From NCBI RefSeq assembly GCF_000519205.1, contig NZ_JAFB01000048.1, forward strand, positions 1-57,802: DNA of 57,802 nt, given 5' to 3'. Positions 44,153 to 53,274 of the stretch are shown here, one piece after another. Origin of the DNA: Amycolatopsis taiwanensis DSM 45107. GTDB lineage: Bacteria; Actinomycetota; Actinomycetes; Mycobacteriales; Pseudonocardiaceae. The translations under genes were made by a program, and so were the position numbers. The notes beneath the pieces are model-generated. The model was not told where the DNA came from and did not search any database. It worked only from the letters and a program-made list of their open reading frames with translations. Each line of letters starts with the position of its first letter. Position 1 is the stretch's first letter.

Positions 44153-45937
44153 TCATTGACTCGGGACGATGCCGAAGGCACGGATCTTGCGGTAGATGGT
44201 CGCGCGTGACATGCCGAGGTCCGCGGCGGCCCGTTCCTTGTTGCCGTGGTGGGCGGCGAGGCTGCGGACGATCGCGTCGCGTTCGATCGACTCCAGCTGG
44301 GTCAGCTGGCGGCGCGCGGTGGTCCGGCATTCGGCCGGCAGGTCGGTTACCTCGATCGTGCCGGAGCGATGCCGCCGCGAGACCTCGGCCAGTACCCGGT
44401 CGAGCTGGCGGACGTTGCCCGTCCACGGTAGCCGCATGAGCTGGCGCAAGCACGCGTCCGACAGCGCCAGGTCCGGGCTCTTCGCATGGCGGGCCAGCAG
44501 GTACGGCACCAGGCGGCGCACGTCCTCGATCCGGTGGCGCAGCGGCGGCACCTCAACCGTGTGCGCGAAGAACGGCATCAGCCAGCCGGCCGCATCGGGG
44601 TAGCGCGACGTGTCACTGAGCGTCACGGCAACCCAGGCCGGGGCCCGGCCAAGGGACGTCCCCTGCCAGCTCGTGAACACGTCGGTGAGGCGTCGCATGC
44701 CCTCGGTGCCCGGCGAGTCGGCGTGGCGCAGGACCACGGCCGGCGCGGTTCCTCCGGCCACCTCGTCGGCCAGCGCGCCCGCCCATGCCTCGTAGTCGTC
44801 AACGCCCGAGCAGTCCTGGACGATCAGCTGACCGCGTGGTGCGTGGTGGCGAGCGACGGCCTGGGCCAGCGCCGCCTTTCCGGTGCCGCGCTCGCCGGTC
44901 AGCATCAGCCAGTTTCCGCCGCTGAAACTCGCCTGCGCGGCGGCACACGCCTGCCGCCAGGCCGGGCTGGTGCCGACCACCCCGGGCAGATGCAGATCGG
45001 TGCCGGCCGCGCGCGGCGCGGCGGCCTGGTTCTTGACCCGGAACACACCTCCCGCGAGAACCGAGCCGCTGTACACGGGCCGGTATTCGAGCCGGGCGAC
45101 CACACCCGAGGGCAGGTCGGCCAGCACGGTGACGCGCTTGGTCGCCCCGGCGACGTCGGCGCTGTGGGTGAGCAGCGCGGCCCGGTCGGCCACGTCGTAC
45201 AGCTCCCGGGCGTGGTTGTTGACCATCACGACGTCCTCGTTGACGGCCAGGATCGCGCCCGATCCCCGCTGGCAGGAAGCGAGATAGTCGCGGAACAGGG
45301 CCAGTTCGCGGGCGCCGAGGCCCCCGAGCATCGCTTCCTCGATCTGCTTGGCGGTCCGTCGCGCCAGCGTCAGGAGCAACGGGCCGGGAGTGCCCGTCCA
45401 GGACGTCAGGTCGAGCACACCGACCAGGTGCCCGCGCACCGGGTGGTGGATCGGCGCTCCCGCGCACTCGAACGCCGCCAGGCGGCTGTTGAAGTGCTCG
45501 AATCCGGACACCAGCACCGGTTCCTGGCATTCGAGGGTGGTGCCGATCCCGTTCGTCCCGATCGACTCCTCCGCGTAGCTGTAGCCGGGTGCGAGCGAGA
45601 TGCGGTCCAAACCGGAGTCGAGGGCTCTGTCCACACTGGACCGGCGCACGACCAGGCCGTCGGCGTCGGTGAGCAGGATGGCGACCGGGTGGCCGGCCAG
45701 TTCGGCGCGCAGGTTGTCCAGGATCGGCGTGGCGCTGCGCACGAGCAGGCTTTCCTCGTCGCGGTCGGTGACGAAGATGGGGTTCGGCTCGTCCGCGTCG
45801 ATGTGGTGTTCGAGCGCGCGTCGCCAGGATGCGGAGATGATGTCCCGCACGCCCGGGAGTTCGGGCAGGTGCTTCGAGAGGAACTGCTCCCGCAGGAGGC
45901 GGACCTGCGAATGCGACTCGTGTCCTTGCGTCGTCAC
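44153..45937 (-). CDS. GAF/AAA+/Fis transcriptional activator of the monooxygenase operon (MimR/AcoR type)
   Basis: A 594-residue regulator divergent from the monooxygenase operon and its likely activator. GTG 45935-45937 is chosen because AAAGGAG lies seven bases upstream. It has a GAF-like sensor (about residues 60-220, YAEESIGTNGIGTTLE, GHLVGVLDLTSW), an AAA+ domain with Walker A GERGTGKAALAQAVA, and a Fis-type helix-turn-helix at the end (ERAAADLGMSRATIYRKIRAF). The sigma-54-contact GAFTGA loop is absent and the Walker A is slightly unusual (GKA for GKT/S). This fits actinobacterial members, which work without sigma-54. Confidence 0.8.
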   Translation of the reverse strand: MTTQGHESHSQVRLLREQFLSKHLPELPGVRDIISASWRRALEHHIDADEPNPIFVTDRDEESLLVRSATPILDNLRAELAGHPVAILLTDADGLVVRRSSVDRALDSGLDRISLAPGYSYAEESIGTNGIGTTLECQEPVLVSGFEHFNSRLAAFECAGAPIHHPVRGHLVGVLDLTSWTGTPGPLLLTLARRTAKQIEEAMLGGLGARELALFRDYLASCQRGSGAILAVNEDVVMVNNHARELYDVADRAALLTHSADVAGATKRVTVLADLPSGVVARLEYRPVYSGSVLAGGVFRVKNQAAAPRAAGTDLHLPGVVGTSPAWRQACAAAQASFSGGNWLMLTGERGTGKAALAQAVARHHAPRGQLIVQDCSGVDDYEAWAGALADEVAGGTAPAVVLRHADSPGTEGMRRLTDVFTSWQGTSLGRAPAWVAVTLSDTSRYPDAAGWLMPFFAHTVEVPPLRHRIEDVRRLVPYLLARHAKSPDLALSDACLRQLMRLPWTGNVRQLDRVLAEVSRRHRSGTIEVTDLPAECRTTARRQLTQLESIERDAIVRSLAAHHGNKERAAADLGMSRATIYRKIRAFGIVPSQ

Positions 45938-46118
45938 AACCGTCTCCTTTGACGTCACGCGCCTGGTCACTGCGCCCCTGGACCCGGAGCCATCGTGGCC
46001 GGTGCCACGAGACTCCCCGGTCTCACATTGAGACAGAAGTTACATGCGATCCGCAACACACTCTTCCTCGTCAGTGACGACTGCCGGGTGGCGAGACCCC
46101 GGCTGCGAGGAGGCTGCG
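45938..46118. promoter_or_regulatory. Divergent regulatory region between activator and prmA
   Basis: The 181 bp contain a cluster of dyads: CGTGGC-cggt-GCCACG (45994-46009), then GAGAC (46009-46013), GTCTC (46020-46024) and GAGAC (46030-46034) spaced six and five bases apart. They are good candidates for binding sites of the activator encoded to the left. No sigma-54 -24/-12 element was seen. Confidence 0.5.
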
Positions 46119-47756
46119 TTGAGCAGGCAGAGTCTCACCAAGGCACACAACAAGATCACGGAGCTATCGTGGGAGCCGACGTTCGCGACGCCGGCGACTC
46201 GCTTCGGGACCGACTACACGTTCGAGAAGGCACCGAAGAAGGATCCGCTCAAGCAGATCATGCGGTCGTACTTCCCGATGGAGGAGGAAAAGGACAACCG
46301 CGTCTTCGGCGCGATGGACGGGGCGATCCGCGGGAACATGTTCCGGCAGGTGCAGCAGCGCTGGCTGGAGTGGCAGAAGCTGTTCCTCTCGATCATCCCG
46401 TTCCCGGAGATCTCCGCCGCGCGGGCGATGCCGATGGCCATCGACGCGGTGCCGAACCCGGAGATCCACAACGGACTCGCGGTGCAGATGATCGACGAGG
46501 TTCGTCACTCGACGATTCAGATGAACCTCAAGAAGCTGTACATGAACAACTACATCGACCCGGCCGGGTTCGACATCACGGAGAAGGCGTTCGCGAACAA
46601 CTACGCGGGCACGATAGGCCGGCAGTTCGGTGAAGGTTTCATCACCGGTGACGCGATCACCGCGGCGAACATCTACCTGACCGTCGTCGCGGAGACCGCG
46701 TTCACGAACACGCTGTTCGTCGCGATGCCCGACGAGGCCGCCGCCAACGGCGACTACCTGCTGCCGACGGTGTTCCACTCGGTGCAGTCGGACGAGTCAC
46801 GCCACATCAGCAACGGTTATTCCATCCTGCTGATGGCGCTGGCCGACGAGCGTAACCGCCCGTTGCTCGAGCGCGACCTGCGTTACGCCTGGTGGAACAA
46901 CCACTGCGTGGTCGACGCCGCCATCGGCACCTTCATCGAGTACGGGACCAAGGACCGCCGCAAGGACCGTGAGTCCTATGCCGAGATGTGGCGTCGCTGG
47001 ATCTACGACGACTACTACCGCAGCTACCTGCTCCCGCTGGAGAAGTACGGGCTGGTCATCCCGCACGACCTGGTCGAGGAGGCGTGGAATCGCATCACCA
47101 ACAAGTTCTACGTCCACCGGGTGGCGCAGTTCTTCGCCACCGGCTGGCCGGTGAACTACTGGCGCATCGACGGCATGACCGACGCCGACTTCGAGTGGTT
47201 CGAGGAGAAGTACCCAGGTTGGTACAACCAGTTCGGCAAGTGGTGGGAGGCCTACAACCGGCTGCGCTACCCGGGCCGCAACAAGCCGATCGCGTTCGAG
47301 GAGGTCGGGTACGAGTACCCGCACCGCTGCTGGACCTGCATGGTGCCCTGCCTCGTCCGCGAGGACATGGTGCTGGACAAGGTCGACGGCCAGTGGCGGA
47401 CCTACTGCTCGGAGCCGTGCGCCTGGACCGACACGGTCGCGTTCCGCGCCGAGTACGAGGGCCGGGAGACGCCCAACATGGGCCGCCTGACCGGACAGCG
47501 GGAGTGGGAGACGCTGCACCACGACCGGGATCTCGCCGACATCGTCAAGGACCTGGGCTACGTCCGCGACGACGGCAAGACCCTCATCCCGCAGCCGCAC
47601 CTGGACCTGGATGACCCGAAGAAGCTGTGGACGCTCGATGACCTGCGGGGCATCCAGTTCGCGAGTCCGAACGTGACCCTCAACCAGATGACCGACCGGG
47701 AACGCGAGGAGTGGGCCGCGGCCTACCGCGCCAACCCCAACGTCACGGCCGCCTGA
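46119..47756 (+). CDS. prmA: Propane-type monooxygenase hydroxylase, large (alpha) subunit
   Basis: The alpha subunit of a soluble diiron monooxygenase that inserts oxygen into propane or similar small substrates (acetone, phenol in the mim-type enzymes). 545 residues from TTG 46119, chosen for the GAGGAGG ribosome site and the conserved SRQSLTKAH start. The diiron ligands are all visible: E97, E127 and H130 (DEVRH), E192, E226 and H229 (DESRH). CWTCMVPC near residue 409 is typical of this group. Nearly all the sequence follows the prm/mim pattern. It is first in the operon, under the divergent activator. The TTG start may limit translation. Confidence 0.92.
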   Translation: MSRQSLTKAHNKITELSWEPTFATPATRFGTDYTFEKAPKKDPLKQIMRSYFPMEEEKDNRVFGAMDGAIRGNMFRQVQQRWLEWQKLFLSIIPFPEISAARAMPMAIDAVPNPEIHNGLAVQMIDEVRHSTIQMNLKKLYMNNYIDPAGFDITEKAFANNYAGTIGRQFGEGFITGDAITAANIYLTVVAETAFTNTLFVAMPDEAAANGDYLLPTVFHSVQSDESRHISNGYSILLMALADERNRPLLERDLRYAWWNNHCVVDAAIGTFIEYGTKDRRKDRESYAEMWRRWIYDDYYRSYLLPLEKYGLVIPHDLVEEAWNRITNKFYVHRVAQFFATGWPVNYWRIDGMTDADFEWFEEKYPGWYNQFGKWWEAYNRLRYPGRNKPIAFEEVGYEYPHRCWTCMVPCLVREDMVLDKVDGQWRTYCSEPCAWTDTVAFRAEYEGRETPNMGRLTGQREWETLHHDRDLADIVKDLGYVRDDGKTLIPQPHLDLDDPKKLWTLDDLRGIQFASPNVTLNQMTDREREEWAAAYRANPNVTAA

Positions 47757-47843
47757 CGGTCTCCGGACCAGCGGACGGCGGCGGTGGCTTGCCGGTGGCT
47801 GGGGCCGGCCGCCGCCGTCCGTGCTTCGAGAATCGGGAGACCA

Positions 47844-48890
47844 ATGGCCGACAAGCATCGCATCTCCTTCGAACCGGTCGACATCGAAATGGAGGTCGGC
47901 GAGGACGAGAAGATCCTCGACGCCGCGTTCCGCCAAGGCATCCACCTCATGCACGGCTGCCGCGAGGGCCAGTGCTCGGCGTGCAAGTCCTACGTCCTGG
48001 ACGGCGAGATCCAAATGGAGCGCTACTCGACCTTCGCCTGCAACGACGCCGAGGTCGAGCAGGGCTATGTGCTGCTGTGCCGGGCGCATGCCTTCAGCGA
48101 CTGCACGATCGAGTTGCTCAACTTCGACGAGGACGAGCTGCTCAACTCCGCCCCGTTGCAGGACATCCGGACCGAGGTCGTGGAGATCGTCCCGCACACG
48201 CACGACATCGTGGGCCTCAAGCTCAAGGCGGTCGACCCGTCCGCGTACGAGTTCAAGCCCGGTCAGTACGCGGACCTGACGATCCCGGGCACCGACGAGC
48301 ACCGGTCCTTCTCGATGGCGACGACGCCGTCCACGGACGACCACATCGAGTTCGTCATCAAGAAGTACCCGGGTGGCCGGTTCTCCTCGTTGCTGGACGA
48401 GGGCATCAAGCTCGGCGACACGATCCAGCTGACCGGGCCGTACGGCAGCTTCACCCTCAAGAACGGGCACGTGCTTCCGCTGGTGCTGATGGCGGGCGGG
48501 GCCGGCATGGCGCCCGTGCTCGCGCTGCTGCGCCACCTGAGCGAGACCGGCGATCCCCGCCGGATCCGTTTCTACTACGGCGCCCGCACGCCGGCGGATC
48601 TCTTCTACCTCGACGAGATCCGTGCGCTGGGCGATCGGCTCGCGGATTTCGGCTTCGTCGTCGCGCTTTCGGAGTCCGACGAGGGCGTCGAGGAACTCGG
48701 CATCACCGCCGAGCGGGGGATGGTCACCGACGTCGTCGAGACCAGGGAGCCCGAGTTGCACCGGACCGAGGTCTACCTGTGCGGGCCGCCGCCGATGGTG
48801 GACGCCGCGCTGGCGCTGGCCGCGCGGCAGGGAGTGCCGGACGACCAGGTGTTCTACGACAAGTTCACCACTTCGGTTCGTGACGAGTAG
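47844..48890 (+). CDS. prmB: Propane-type monooxygenase reductase
   Basis: The electron-transfer component, 348 residues. The N-terminal plant-type ferredoxin domain has C39, C44, C47 and C79 for a 2Fe-2S cluster (CREGQCSACKS...LLCRA). The FAD domain follows with RSFSMATTP, and the NAD domain with MAGGAGMAPVLALLR and VYLCGPPPMV. It takes electrons from NADH to the diiron site of PrmA. ATG 47844 has GGGAG upstream and lies 87 bases after prmA. Confidence 0.92.
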   Translation: MADKHRISFEPVDIEMEVGEDEKILDAAFRQGIHLMHGCREGQCSACKSYVLDGEIQMERYSTFACNDAEVEQGYVLLCRAHAFSDCTIELLNFDEDELLNSAPLQDIRTEVVEIVPHTHDIVGLKLKAVDPSAYEFKPGQYADLTIPGTDEHRSFSMATTPSTDDHIEFVIKKYPGGRFSSLLDEGIKLGDTIQLTGPYGSFTLKNGHVLPLVLMAGGAGMAPVLALLRHLSETGDPRRIRFYYGARTPADLFYLDEIRALGDRLADFGFVVALSESDEGVEELGITAERGMVTDVVETREPELHRTEVYLCGPPPMVDAALALAARQGVPDDQVFYDKFTTSVRDE

Positions 48891-48910
48891 ATATCAGAGG
48901 AGATATCAAC

Positions 48911-50023
48911 ATGGCGAGCAGTGCAGCGTCTGCGCCCAAGGTGCGCAGCTTCCCGAAGGTGGAATTCACCGATTCCGAAGCGGGCGCGCTGGAGTTTCCC
49001 AGTTCCTCCAGCCGCGCCTACAACTACTTCAAGCCGGCCAAGCTCCGGGCGACGGTGTACGAGGACGTGACCGTCGACGTGCAACCGGACCCCGCGCGAT
49101 ACCTGAGCCAGGGCTGGATCTACGGCTTCGGCAACGGACCGGGCGGGTACCCGCAGGAGTGGACGGTGGCGAAATCGTCCAACTGGCACGCCTTCCTCGA
49201 CCCCAACGAGGAATGGGAGGCGACGATCTATCGCAACAACTCCGCTGTGGTGCGGCAGGTCGCCCTGTGCCTGGACAACGCCAAGCGCGCCGGAGCATAC
49301 GAGAACTGGAACCCGGCCTGGCAGAAGTTCATCGCCCGCAACCTGGGCGCCTGGATGCACGCCGAGAACGGGATGGCGCTGCACGTGTTCACCTCGATCC
49401 AGCGGTCCGGGCCGACGAACATGATCAACACCGCGGTGGCCGTCAACGCGGCGCACAAGATGCGCTTCGCCCAGGACCTCGCCCTGGTCAACCTGGACCT
49501 GTCCGAGTCGCTCGACACCTTCGACGGTGCGGTGCACAAGGAAGTGTGGCAGTCGGCCGAGGAGTGGCAGCCCACCCGCAAGGTGGTCGAGGAGCTCACG
49601 GCGGTCGGCGACTGGGCCGAGTTGCTGTTCGGTACCAATGTCGTCTTCGAGCAACTGGTCGGTCAGCTGTTCCGGTCGGAACTGGTCATGCAGATCTCAG
49701 CCAAGAACGGTGACTACATCACGCCGACGATCGTGGGCACCGGCGAGTACGACTACAGCCGGGATCTCGGCTACACCCGGGCCTTGTTCCGGCTGCTCAC
49801 CCGCGACGAGAAGTTCGGCGAGAGCAACAAGGAGCTGTTCGGCCGATGGCTCGCGAAGTGGGTGCCGCCGTGCCTGGAGGCCGCGCACGCGTTGCAGCCC
49901 ATCTGGTCGCAGCCGGCGGAGAAGACGCTGACCTTCGCCGACTCCCTCAGCGCGGCGAAGGAGAAGTTCGCGCAGTTGCTCGAGGAGATCGGGCTCGACG
50001 TACCGAAGGAGTTGGAGAAGTGA
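48911..50023 (+). CDS. prmC: Propane-type monooxygenase hydroxylase, small (beta) subunit
   Basis: The beta subunit of the hydroxylase, 370 residues. It has the same helical-bundle ancestry as PrmA but lacks the metal ligands. Family pattern: FTDSEAGALEFPSSSSRAYNYF, YEDVTVDVQPDPARYLSQGW, NSAVVRQVALCLDNAKRAGAYENW, MHAENGMALHVFTSIQRSGPTN. AGAGGAGATATCAAC precedes ATG 48911. The stop overlaps prmD by GTGA, so the two are coupled. It stabilises the hydroxylase complex. Confidence 0.92.
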   Translation: MASSAASAPKVRSFPKVEFTDSEAGALEFPSSSSRAYNYFKPAKLRATVYEDVTVDVQPDPARYLSQGWIYGFGNGPGGYPQEWTVAKSSNWHAFLDPNEEWEATIYRNNSAVVRQVALCLDNAKRAGAYENWNPAWQKFIARNLGAWMHAENGMALHVFTSIQRSGPTNMINTAVAVNAAHKMRFAQDLALVNLDLSESLDTFDGAVHKEVWQSAEEWQPTRKVVEELTAVGDWAELLFGTNVVFEQLVGQLFRSELVMQISAKNGDYITPTIVGTGEYDYSRDLGYTRALFRLLTRDEKFGESNKELFGRWLAKWVPPCLEAAHALQPIWSQPAEKTLTFADSLSAAKEKFAQLLEEIGLDVPKELEK

Positions 50024-50370
50024 GCGACAGCATGCAGTTCGGTTCGCAGGCGGGGTCCTCGAACAGGTGCGGCGTCACGCTGATGAACACCCCGGTGGGC
50101 CGGGTGGTGGCCGAGGTGATGGCTGCCAAGGAGGGCGTCTCGCTCGTCGAGTACCCGTCCATGATCCGGGTGGACGGCACCAAGCTACTGGAGTTCGACT
50201 ACGACGAGATGACCGAAGCGCTCGGCGAGCAGTTCGACGGTTCGATCTTCGAGGAGATCAGCTCGACACACTACGGCCGCATGGTGCATCTGGACGATCG
50301 CACGCTCCTGTTCGCCAACCCGGAAGACGCCGCCGAGTACATCGGCTTCGACCTTCTCGCACACAACTGA
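50020..50370 (+). CDS. prmD: Monooxygenase coupling (regulatory) protein
   Basis: The effector protein of soluble diiron monooxygenases, 116 residues, with no cofactor. It binds the hydroxylase and tunes oxygen activation. VSDSMQFGSQAGSSNRCGVTLMNTPVGRVVAEVM and YPSMIRVDGTKLLEFDYDEMTEALG are typical. GTG 50020 overlaps the prmC stop. The gene order A-B-C-D is that of prm/mim clusters and differs from thm (A-D-B-C). Confidence 0.9.
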   Translation: MSDSMQFGSQAGSSNRCGVTLMNTPVGRVVAEVMAAKEGVSLVEYPSMIRVDGTKLLEFDYDEMTEALGEQFDGSIFEEISSTHYGRMVHLDDRTLLFANPEDAAEYIGFDLLAHN

Positions 50371-50460
50371 CGCCGGACTCCTGACGACCAGGTGGTGGCG
50401 GGGCCCGCGCAGGGGAAGCCCCGCCACCACCGCAGACAACCACAGCGAAGGGGCTTGGAG

Positions 50461-51468
50461 ATGTACGAGAAAGATGGCGAGCAGTACTACATCGTCGACG
50501 AGCACGTCCACATCTGGGACGGCCGGGCGTCGAACCACAAGAACGTGCACGGCAAGCAGTTCATCGACTGCTTCTACGACTACCACCGGAACCTCAGTCC
50601 CGAACAGGAGGTCTGGGACTACGACACCTACACCTATTACGGTTCCGAGCGGTTCATGAAAGACATCTTCGAAGACGGTTACGTCGACCACGCCATCTTC
50701 CAGGCAACCTTGCTGAGCGACTTCTACAAGAACGGGTTCGGCCAGACCGAGGAGGCGTTCGGGCTCGCCCAGCGGCATCCAGACAAGCTGACCTATAACC
50801 ACGCCTACGATCCGCGTAACGGCGAGGCCGGTCTGGAGCAGCTGCGTCGCGACGCCGAGCGGATGAACCTCAAGGGTGTCAAGCTCTACACGGCCGAGTG
50901 GAACGGCGACTCGCGCGGGTACAAGCTCGACGAGCCGTGGTCGCGCCGCTACCTCGAAGAGTGCCTGAAACTGGGCATCAAGAACATCCATGTCCACAAA
51001 GGACCAACGATCCGGCCGCTGGACCGGGATGCCTTCGACGTCGCCGACATCGACAAGGTCGCCACCGACTACCTCGACCTGAACTTCATCGTGGAACACG
51101 TCGGACTGCCGCGGCTGGAGGACTTCTGCTGGATCGCGACCCAGGAGTCGAACGTCTACGGTGGACTCGCCGTCGCGATGCCGTTCATCCACGCGCGGCC
51201 GCGCTACTTCGCCCAGGTCATCGGCGAACTCCTTTACTGGCTCGGCGAGGACAAGATCGTGTTCGCCAGCGACTACGCACTGTGGACGCCGAAGTGGCTC
51301 GTCGAGCGGTTCGTCGACTTCCAGATTCCCGAGGACATGCCGGAGTACGCCCCGATCACCGTGGCACAGAAGAAGAAGATCCTCGGGCTGAACGCCGCCG
51401 CGCTGTACGACCTCGACGTGCCCCGGCAGCTCCGCCTGCCCGCCACCTCTGGGGTGGGCGTGCGATGA
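50461..51468 (+). CDS. Amidohydrolase-family protein of the monooxygenase operon
   Basis: A 335-residue metal-dependent hydrolase of the amidohydrolase_2 type. VDEHVHIWDG near the start is the HxH metal motif; later come KLYTAEWNGDSRG, IHVHKGPT, NFIVEHVGLPR and VFASDYALW (the final Asp). GGCTTGGAG precedes ATG 50461. The stop overlaps the next gene (ATGA). Genes of this type follow prmD in most prm/mim clusters, and a role in hydroxylase maturation or product handling has been proposed for them, but the reaction is unknown. Confidence 0.8.
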   Translation: MYEKDGEQYYIVDEHVHIWDGRASNHKNVHGKQFIDCFYDYHRNLSPEQEVWDYDTYTYYGSERFMKDIFEDGYVDHAIFQATLLSDFYKNGFGQTEEAFGLAQRHPDKLTYNHAYDPRNGEAGLEQLRRDAERMNLKGVKLYTAEWNGDSRGYKLDEPWSRRYLEECLKLGIKNIHVHKGPTIRPLDRDAFDVADIDKVATDYLDLNFIVEHVGLPRLEDFCWIATQESNVYGGLAVAMPFIHARPRYFAQVIGELLYWLGEDKIVFASDYALWTPKWLVERFVDFQIPEDMPEYAPITVAQKKKILGLNAAALYDLDVPRQLRLPATSGVGVR

Positions 51469-52211
51469 CGGCGATGACACAGCCGGTCCGGTCCGTGGCA
51501 ACCAAGATCCTCTCGGCGCTGGCGACCGTGGTCGACCCCGAACTGGATGAACCCGTGACCGAGCTGGGATTCGTGCGTTCGGTGACTATCGACGACGAGG
51601 GTGTGGAGGTGCACCTGCGCCTCCCCACCTCGTTCTGTGCGCCCAACTTCGCCTACCTGATGGTCGCCGACGCCTACGACGCGCTGGCGGAAGTGCCCGA
51701 AATCGGCCGGGTACGGGTGCTGCTGGACGACCACCACGACTCCGACAAGATCAACAACGGCACCGCGGCAGGGCTGGGCTACGTCGGAACCTTTGGTGTG
51801 GAGGCCGAAGACAGCCTCGACGAGCTTCGCCGCACCTTCCAGCGCAAGGCGCACGTGGCCGCGATGGAACGGTGCTGCCGCTCGGTGCTGGCCAGCGGCG
51901 CCTGGACACTCGAGGAACTGCCGCTTCTCGAGTTGTTCGATCTGCCCGAGGGGCCGCTGAAGTCCGCGCTGCTGCGCCGTCGTGGGGCCGTGGGGCTCCC
52001 CAACCATGCACATGCGCGCGTGATGGTCGAGCCCGCTGGTTCCCCGGTCGCGAAATCGGACGTTGCGCTGTGGTTGCGCTTGGCTGCCACCACGCGCGTT
52101 TCCATCGAGGGCAACGCCCATTTCTGCCGGGGTCTGCTCGCCACCCGGTACGCAGACACCGACCCGGCGGGAGCCGTCCCGGTCATCACCGACGCCAGGA
52201 GCCACTCATGA
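51465..52211 (+). CDS. DUF59 (MIP18-like) protein of the monooxygenase operon
   Basis: 248 residues. The N-terminal third is a DUF59 metal-sulfur assembly domain (ILSALATVVDPELDEPVTELG, HLRLPTSFCAPNFAYLMVADA). The rest has a Cys pair MERCCRSVL and no recognised domain. ATG 51465 overlaps the amidohydrolase stop, and its own stop overlaps the alcohol dehydrogenase start, so three genes are translationally coupled. Such proteins likely help insert iron or the Fe-S cluster into the monooxygenase; this is inferred from the family and context. Confidence 0.8.
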   Translation: MTAMTQPVRSVATKILSALATVVDPELDEPVTELGFVRSVTIDDEGVEVHLRLPTSFCAPNFAYLMVADAYDALAEVPEIGRVRVLLDDHHDSDKINNGTAAGLGYVGTFGVEAEDSLDELRRTFQRKAHVAAMERCCRSVLASGAWTLEELPLLELFDLPEGPLKSALLRRRGAVGLPNHAHARVMVEPAGSPVAKSDVALWLRLAATTRVSIEGNAHFCRGLLATRYADTDPAGAVPVITDARSHS

Positions 52212-53233
52212 AAGCCGTACAGGTCACCGGCTACCACCAGGACCTCGAACTGTGCGACGTCGACGAACCCAAGATCACCGGGCCGCTGGACGTCGTGGTC
52301 AGGGTCGGGGCCGCCGGGGTGTGCCGCACCGACCTTCACATCCTCGAAGGCCAGTGGGCGGAGAAGTCCGGCGTCACCCTGCCTTACACGATCGGCCACG
52401 AGAACGCCGGCTGGGTGCAGGCGGTCGGCGACGCGGTGACGAACGTCGCGGTGGGAGATAAGGTGATCCTCCACCCGCTGGTGACGTGCGGCCTGTGCCG
52501 GGCGTGCCGCCTCGGCGACGACGTGCACTGCGAGAACTCCCGGTTTCCCGGCATCGACACCCATGGCGGGTACGCCGAGTACGTGCTGACGTCGGCCCGC
52601 TCGTGCGTCAAGCTGGACGACAGCCTGGAGCCGGCCGACGTCGCCGCGCTCGCCGACGCGGGCCTGACCGCGCAACATGCCGCCGCCAAGGCGGCCGGCG
52701 TGCTGCGTCCTGGCGAGGTCTGCGTCATCATCGGCGCCGGCGGTCTCGGCCACATCGGCGTTCAGTGCATGAAGGCGATGAGCGCGGCGACCCTCGTCGT
52801 CGTGGATCGCAATCCCGCGGCGCTCGAACTGGCCCGGCGGGTCGGCGCCGACGTCACCGTTGTCGCCGACGGCAACCACGTCAACGAGGTCCTCGAGTTG
52901 ACGGGCGGCCACGGCGCGGAGGCGATCATCGACTTCGTCGGCGAAGGTGGGTCGACCGCCGAAGGGGTGCGGATGTTGCGCCGGGCGGGCAATTACTACG
53001 TCGTCGGTTACGGCGAGAACCTCAACGTCCCGACGATCGACATCATCTCGACCGAAATCAACTTCATCGGCAACCTCGTCGGCTCGTACACCGATCTGCA
53101 GGACCTGATGGTGCTAGCCGCGCAGGGCAAGGTGAGGCTGCACACCGCCCGCTACGGCCTGGACGAGTTCCAGCAGGCGATCGACGACCTGAGCGCGGGC
53201 AAGGTGCGTGGCCGGGCAATCCTCATTCCCTGA
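52208..53233 (+). CDS. Zinc-dependent alcohol dehydrogenase
   Basis: A 341-residue medium-chain dehydrogenase. Catalytic zinc: C39 (GVCRTDLH) and the GHE motif (TIGHENAGW). Structural zinc: four cysteines in CGLCRACRLGDDVHC. NAD-binding: IIGAGGLGHIG with VVVDRNPAALELA (Asp favouring NAD). ATG 52208 overlaps the DUF59 stop. As the operon dehydrogenase it should oxidise the alcohol formed by the monooxygenase, for example 2-propanol to acetone. Confidence 0.85.
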   Translation: MKAVQVTGYHQDLELCDVDEPKITGPLDVVVRVGAAGVCRTDLHILEGQWAEKSGVTLPYTIGHENAGWVQAVGDAVTNVAVGDKVILHPLVTCGLCRACRLGDDVHCENSRFPGIDTHGGYAEYVLTSARSCVKLDDSLEPADVAALADAGLTAQHAAAKAAGVLRPGEVCVIIGAGGLGHIGVQCMKAMSAATLVVVDRNPAALELARRVGADVTVVADGNHVNEVLELTGGHGAEAIIDFVGEGGSTAEGVRMLRRAGNYYVVGYGENLNVPTIDIISTEINFIGNLVGSYTDLQDLMVLAAQGKVRLHTARYGLDEFQQAIDDLSAGKVRGRAILIP

Positions 53234-53274
53234 CCAGGGTGGAAATCTCCTAGCGCGGAAAGGAAGTAGGAATC

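Noticed and set aside
45938..46118. Sigma-54 promoter for prmA
   Set aside because: No GG-N10-GC element at the right spacing was found, and the activator lacks GAFTGA.
46797..48761. Long minus-strand ORF of 654 codons
   Set aside because: It is a shadow of prmA and prmB, produced by GC-rich third positions.
50185..51501. Minus-strand ORF of 438 codons
   Set aside because: It is antisense to the amidohydrolase, whose HxH and Asp motifs are clear.
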